From NCBI GenBank assembly GCA_037176845.1, contig JAYKXP010000025.1, forward strand, positions 496,001 through 560,000: a stretch of 64,000 nt of DNA, read 5' to 3'. A program made the translations under genes and the position numbers. The notes beneath the pieces were generated by a model. It had not been told where the DNA came from. It saw only the letters and a list, made by a program, of their open reading frames with translations, and ran no database searches. The DNA is from Paramarasmius palmivorus (lineage: Eukaryota; Basidiomycota; Agaricomycetes; Agaricales; Marasmiaceae). Below are positions 61,122 to 64,000 of this stretch, one piece after another (the first letter of the stretch is position 1; every line of letters begins with the position of its first letter).

Positions 61122-61755
61122 ATGGCACCTCAAGCAAAATCCGGTGGTAAATCCAAGCCTGGTACTACAACGAATGCTGCAGGAACCGCTGCTGCGGGAA
61201 CCTCGGGAACACAAGCAAAGATGGTCATGACTAGGAGTCAGAAGGCAGGACTTCAGGTGTGTTATGTTGACCTGGCCAAGTTTCGTTAAATTGACTTTCT
61301 TCCCATTCCGACTTGCCCGAGTAGTTCCCCGTCGGTCGTATTCACCGTTACTTGAAGCAAAGAACACAACATAACGTTCGTATTGGAGCAAAAGCGGCGG
61401 TTTATACCTCGGCGATACTGGAGTACCTTACTGCTGAAGTGCTGGAACTTGCAGGTCCGTGGGTCATTCTCCTCGATAGGAGCTATTTGCTGACTTTTAC
61501 TTTCAATTCGCGCCTCTCATTTCATTGCTCGTTTGCATAACCTTTCAAACGTCAATAGGTAATGCCTCCAAAGATCTCCGTGTGAAACGTATAACTCCCC
61601 GTCACTTGCAACTCGCCATTCGTGGAGATGAAGAACTGGATACCCTCGTCAGGGCTACAATTGCAGGAGGAGGAGTGTTGCCATTTATTCACAAGAGTTT
61701 GACTACGTCGGTCAAGGCAGCGCCCAAGAAGGCGGGAGAGCCAGGTGCAGCATGA
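61122..61755 (+). CDS. HTZ1: Histone variant H2A.Z (153 aa)
   Basis: Nucleosome component enriched around promoters. Exons 61122-61256, 61325-61454, 61559-61755; introns 68 and 104 nt; 154 codons in frame. Histone-fold core [15 protein letters not shown], with H2A.Z-specific rather than canonical features: the [21 protein letters not shown]1/helix region, [17 protein letters not shown], and [10 protein letters not shown] in place of the H2A end with SQE. The N-terminal tail (about 45 residues, Ala/Gly/Thr/Lys) is long; the C-terminus is short and basic ([13 protein letters not shown]). The mature mRNA is spliced, as usual for replication-independent variants. Confidence 0.95.
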
Positions 61756-62416
61756 GTACCGTAAAGGAGTTGCCTTTACACCTTCATCATTTAGCCGTTC
61801 ATATCTTTATAAGTATCGCTCGTCTTATTTATCTGATATCATACTCTTGCTCTTGTTTGCCTCTTTCCTGTCCTATGTACCTTCTTGCACTCTTCGTTTA
61901 TCACTGAACAGGGAGTTTGCCATCGTGCTACCTGGTCGACCTTGCTTTTGTACGCCGAACTCATACTTCTGTCCATGTTTTTGTACTAGTACCAATAAAG
62001 GTCATAAAAATGCTATCGATGACATTGCAAGTTGTTGGCTCTCCAGACATGGTGGAGCAGTCAACGAGGGAACAGAAAACATAAATGATATACATGAGTA
62101 AAGAACACTAAACAGACAGCGAATCAGATATATGGGAGACCATAAGACCGTAATACTTTGAACATAGACACAGTGAGAAGGACAGAGAGAGAGGGATTGA
62201 GTAGAGACCGATTATGGTATGTGTAATACTAATGCGTGCAAAAACTGAGCAGGATGGTAATTGAGGTGACAGGGGGGCTTGATGGAATGGGATCTTGTAG
62301 GCGCGAAAGCAGGATATAGACAGAAAAAATAGCATACATGTAAGAAAGGAGAAGAGAATAATTATCCAGAGCCATTCATTCCATTGCGACTAGTATTCCA
62401 CCTTCAATCACGTCCT
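61756..62416. other. Convergent 3' region H2A.Z / Kin4-like kinase
   Basis: 661 bp between convergent stops. T-rich after the histone gene; no gene recognised. Confidence 0.45.
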
Positions 62417-64000
62417 CTATCGCTGAAATTCTGCGCGTCTGAGTGGGATATGAGCATTACATCAAAACAGATGCTTTGCGAGACTTACCGTTTTATGGTG
62501 TCGTATAAGAACTTGTAACTTCTTAGATTTCCTTTCATCCGCCGAATATCCACACTGTATGTTCCTTCCAAACGATCCAACCTCGTGAGCTCTACAGAGA
62601 ACTTGACCTCATCACCGACATCCTCAGACCATTCACCGTACAGTGGTTCCCGCCCGGTTGGTGATGTTGATCCATCTCCAGAATCGCTGTGAGCCATCGC
62701 ACTATCGTCGTCCAAGGAGCCAGGTCCAGTCGAGACTTGAGAGGACTGTCTACGCATGAGCAGCCGAAGCATGCTCCCAGACCCAGAGAATGAACCATGA
62801 GAAACAGGCACAGGCAGACCTCGTTTATCTACCCCATTCGAGGCTGCACTGCCGACCATCGTCACGGCTGCATATGGTCCTCCACCAATACCGCTCACGT
62901 TTTCGCCACTGTTGGCAGGAGCCTTCTTGCGCTTCACCCTAACACATCTTAACTTGTAGTCACTCTCGGCTTGAACGTCTACGCCCATTCCATCGAGCAC
63001 CTCCTTGATGTGCTTTATAACTTCAGGCGGAGGACGAGTGGTTGTGGTCTCGGGATCTACAGCACCATGGTGAATCCTCAATACCGAGCCTTGACTCCTG
63101 GAACTGCCATTGCCTCGCCTCGCTGTGCTCGTCCTGCTTGATCTGTCCTTAGAGGCAGACCGTCCAGTCGACGACACCCCAGTGAAACTGTCACGGAATC
63201 GTCCGATAAGAGAAGGTGTGGCGGTAGCATGCATCGAGGTTGATGCATCTGTGTTTGAAGACGGCGTTCGCTGAGCATGATGAGGCGTGGCAGGCAACGT
63301 CTTGTATCCCTCAGGCACGACACCTGCCTGATTGACGGTACTACTTGACTCGGTCTTCCTCTTTGCCTGCCAGTGCTTCTCTCGTTCCGATCCATAATCA
63401 TCAGAAGGATATGCAGATGCCGGTTGCTCGTTGTGACCAGTCACACTGACCGAGTCTCTCGCCTTGCTCTTGTTCCTGAACCATTGCATGACCTTTATGG
63501 CCTTGTTTGTCGAAGCCTGAAGACCTGCACGATTAGCACCAGGTGGCAATGTGCCATCTTCTCCTGGTCCATCATGGCCTGCAGCTTCATCAGGAATAGC
63601 ACGGGTACTCCTGCCTCGTCCTCGTCTCTCTTCCTCTACGACTGCACTGTCAGGAGGCACAGCAGAAACAGGTGTCTTTCCACCATCCATGTCCCTATCC
63701 TTCCTCGACCTCCCAGCAACACCCTTGATGGACCCAACGACAACTTGAAGCGTTGCACGACGGCCCTTCTTGGCCGAAGCAGCAGTATCGTACGCGCTCT
63801 CCGTACCAGATTCCTTGTCAGGGGAGAGCAAAGAACCCGACGGTGTCCTGGATGCAATAGACGCAGCTCCTGTGCCTACACTTGGTGCATTCAAAGACGC
63901 GGCAGCGTTGGTATCTTCTGTACTTGCACTGCCTCCAGTTACAATTCTCATGAGGCGATCAACGGACATACCCTTCTTATGTTTGCTTGTACCGCTACCG
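62417..64000 (-). CDS. Kin4-like CAMKL protein kinase, C-terminal part (5' end outside window)
   Basis: Only the regulatory C-terminus is present; the kinase domain would lie to the right. Last exon 62438-62417, intron 62488-62439 (GTAAGT...CTCAG), preceding exon 62489 to beyond 64000. The visible part is a Ser/Thr/Gly-rich disordered region, then a KA1-type domain from about 63040 down: EVIKHIKEVLDGMGVDV, YKLRCVRVKRKK, MVGSAASNGVDKRGLPVPV, RRQSSQVSTGPGS and the end FSVELTRLDRLEGTYSVDI and KGNLRSYKFLYDTIKRRAEF. These phrases match, from memory, basidiomycete kinases of the Kin4 group (spindle-position checkpoint and polarity). The TAA at 62485 is intronic if the intron is used. The ATG at 63969 is internal. 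Confidence 0.75.

Noticed and set aside
62485..62488. TAA at 62485 as the stop of the Kin4-like kinase
   Set aside because: It lies directly after a GTAAGT donor; splicing to the acceptor at 62439 gives a C-terminus (RRAEFQR) typical of the family.
1..64000. tRNA, rRNA and CRISPR
   Set aside because: No TpsiC-arm-like box with a matching A box, no rRNA-like sequence and no regularly spaced repeats were seen by eye; a covariance-model scan was not possible.

Overview
This window comes from a mushroom-forming basidiomycete (Agaricomycetes). It has eukaryotic genes with many short GT-AG introns, mostly 45-65 nt, which I placed by hand from splice signals and reading-frame continuity. It also carries lineage-typical families: NACHT-type NLR-like proteins, DUF6533 and DUF6534 seven-helix membrane proteins, tandem F-box genes and a Helitron remnant. 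Every multi-exon model below closes in frame, but no transcript or database check was possible. No tRNA, rRNA or CRISPR was seen.

Layout, left part (1-16 kb): the 3' end of a cytochrome P450; two tandem F-box paralogues of about 600 aa; a NACHT protein (NLR-A, minus); BAP31/Yet3-like ER protein (plus); a secreted haem peroxidase (minus); a gene-poor 2.3 kb stretch; and a lineage-specific protein with a degenerate kinase-like N-lobe (minus).

Middle (16-50 kb) is mostly housekeeping: a charged, probably nuclear protein; a seven-helix receptor-like protein; SET2 histone H3K36 methyltransferase and RNA polymerase I subunit RPA49 sharing a 274-bp divergent promoter; two orphan ORFs; a large CRIB-containing PAK-like kinase that converges, with 40 bp between stops, on the 28-exon U3 snoRNP gene UTP10; a small CsbD-like stress protein with a clear TATA box; and a Nha1-type Na+/H+ antiporter.

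Right part (49.7-64 kb) is accessory again: a truncated Helitron; a 15-exon DUF6533 membrane protein that seems to need a 2-nt micro-exon; a second NACHT protein (NLR-B, plus) with the same exon layout as NLR-A; a 14-exon DUF6534 membrane protein with a GC-AG intron; histone H2A.Z; and the C-terminal end of a Kin4-like kinase running off the window.

The most interesting signal is that the two NLR-like proteins and the kinase-like protein share one N-terminal pattern, GG-x4-[VF]-x-G-[DA]-Q-Y, and that both NLRs also end in a conserved SSHRNRSFILTD tail motif after a divergent Ser-rich linker. Together they look like a possible signalling module (receptor plus kinase-like partner, linked by a short self-assembling motif), which is an inference.
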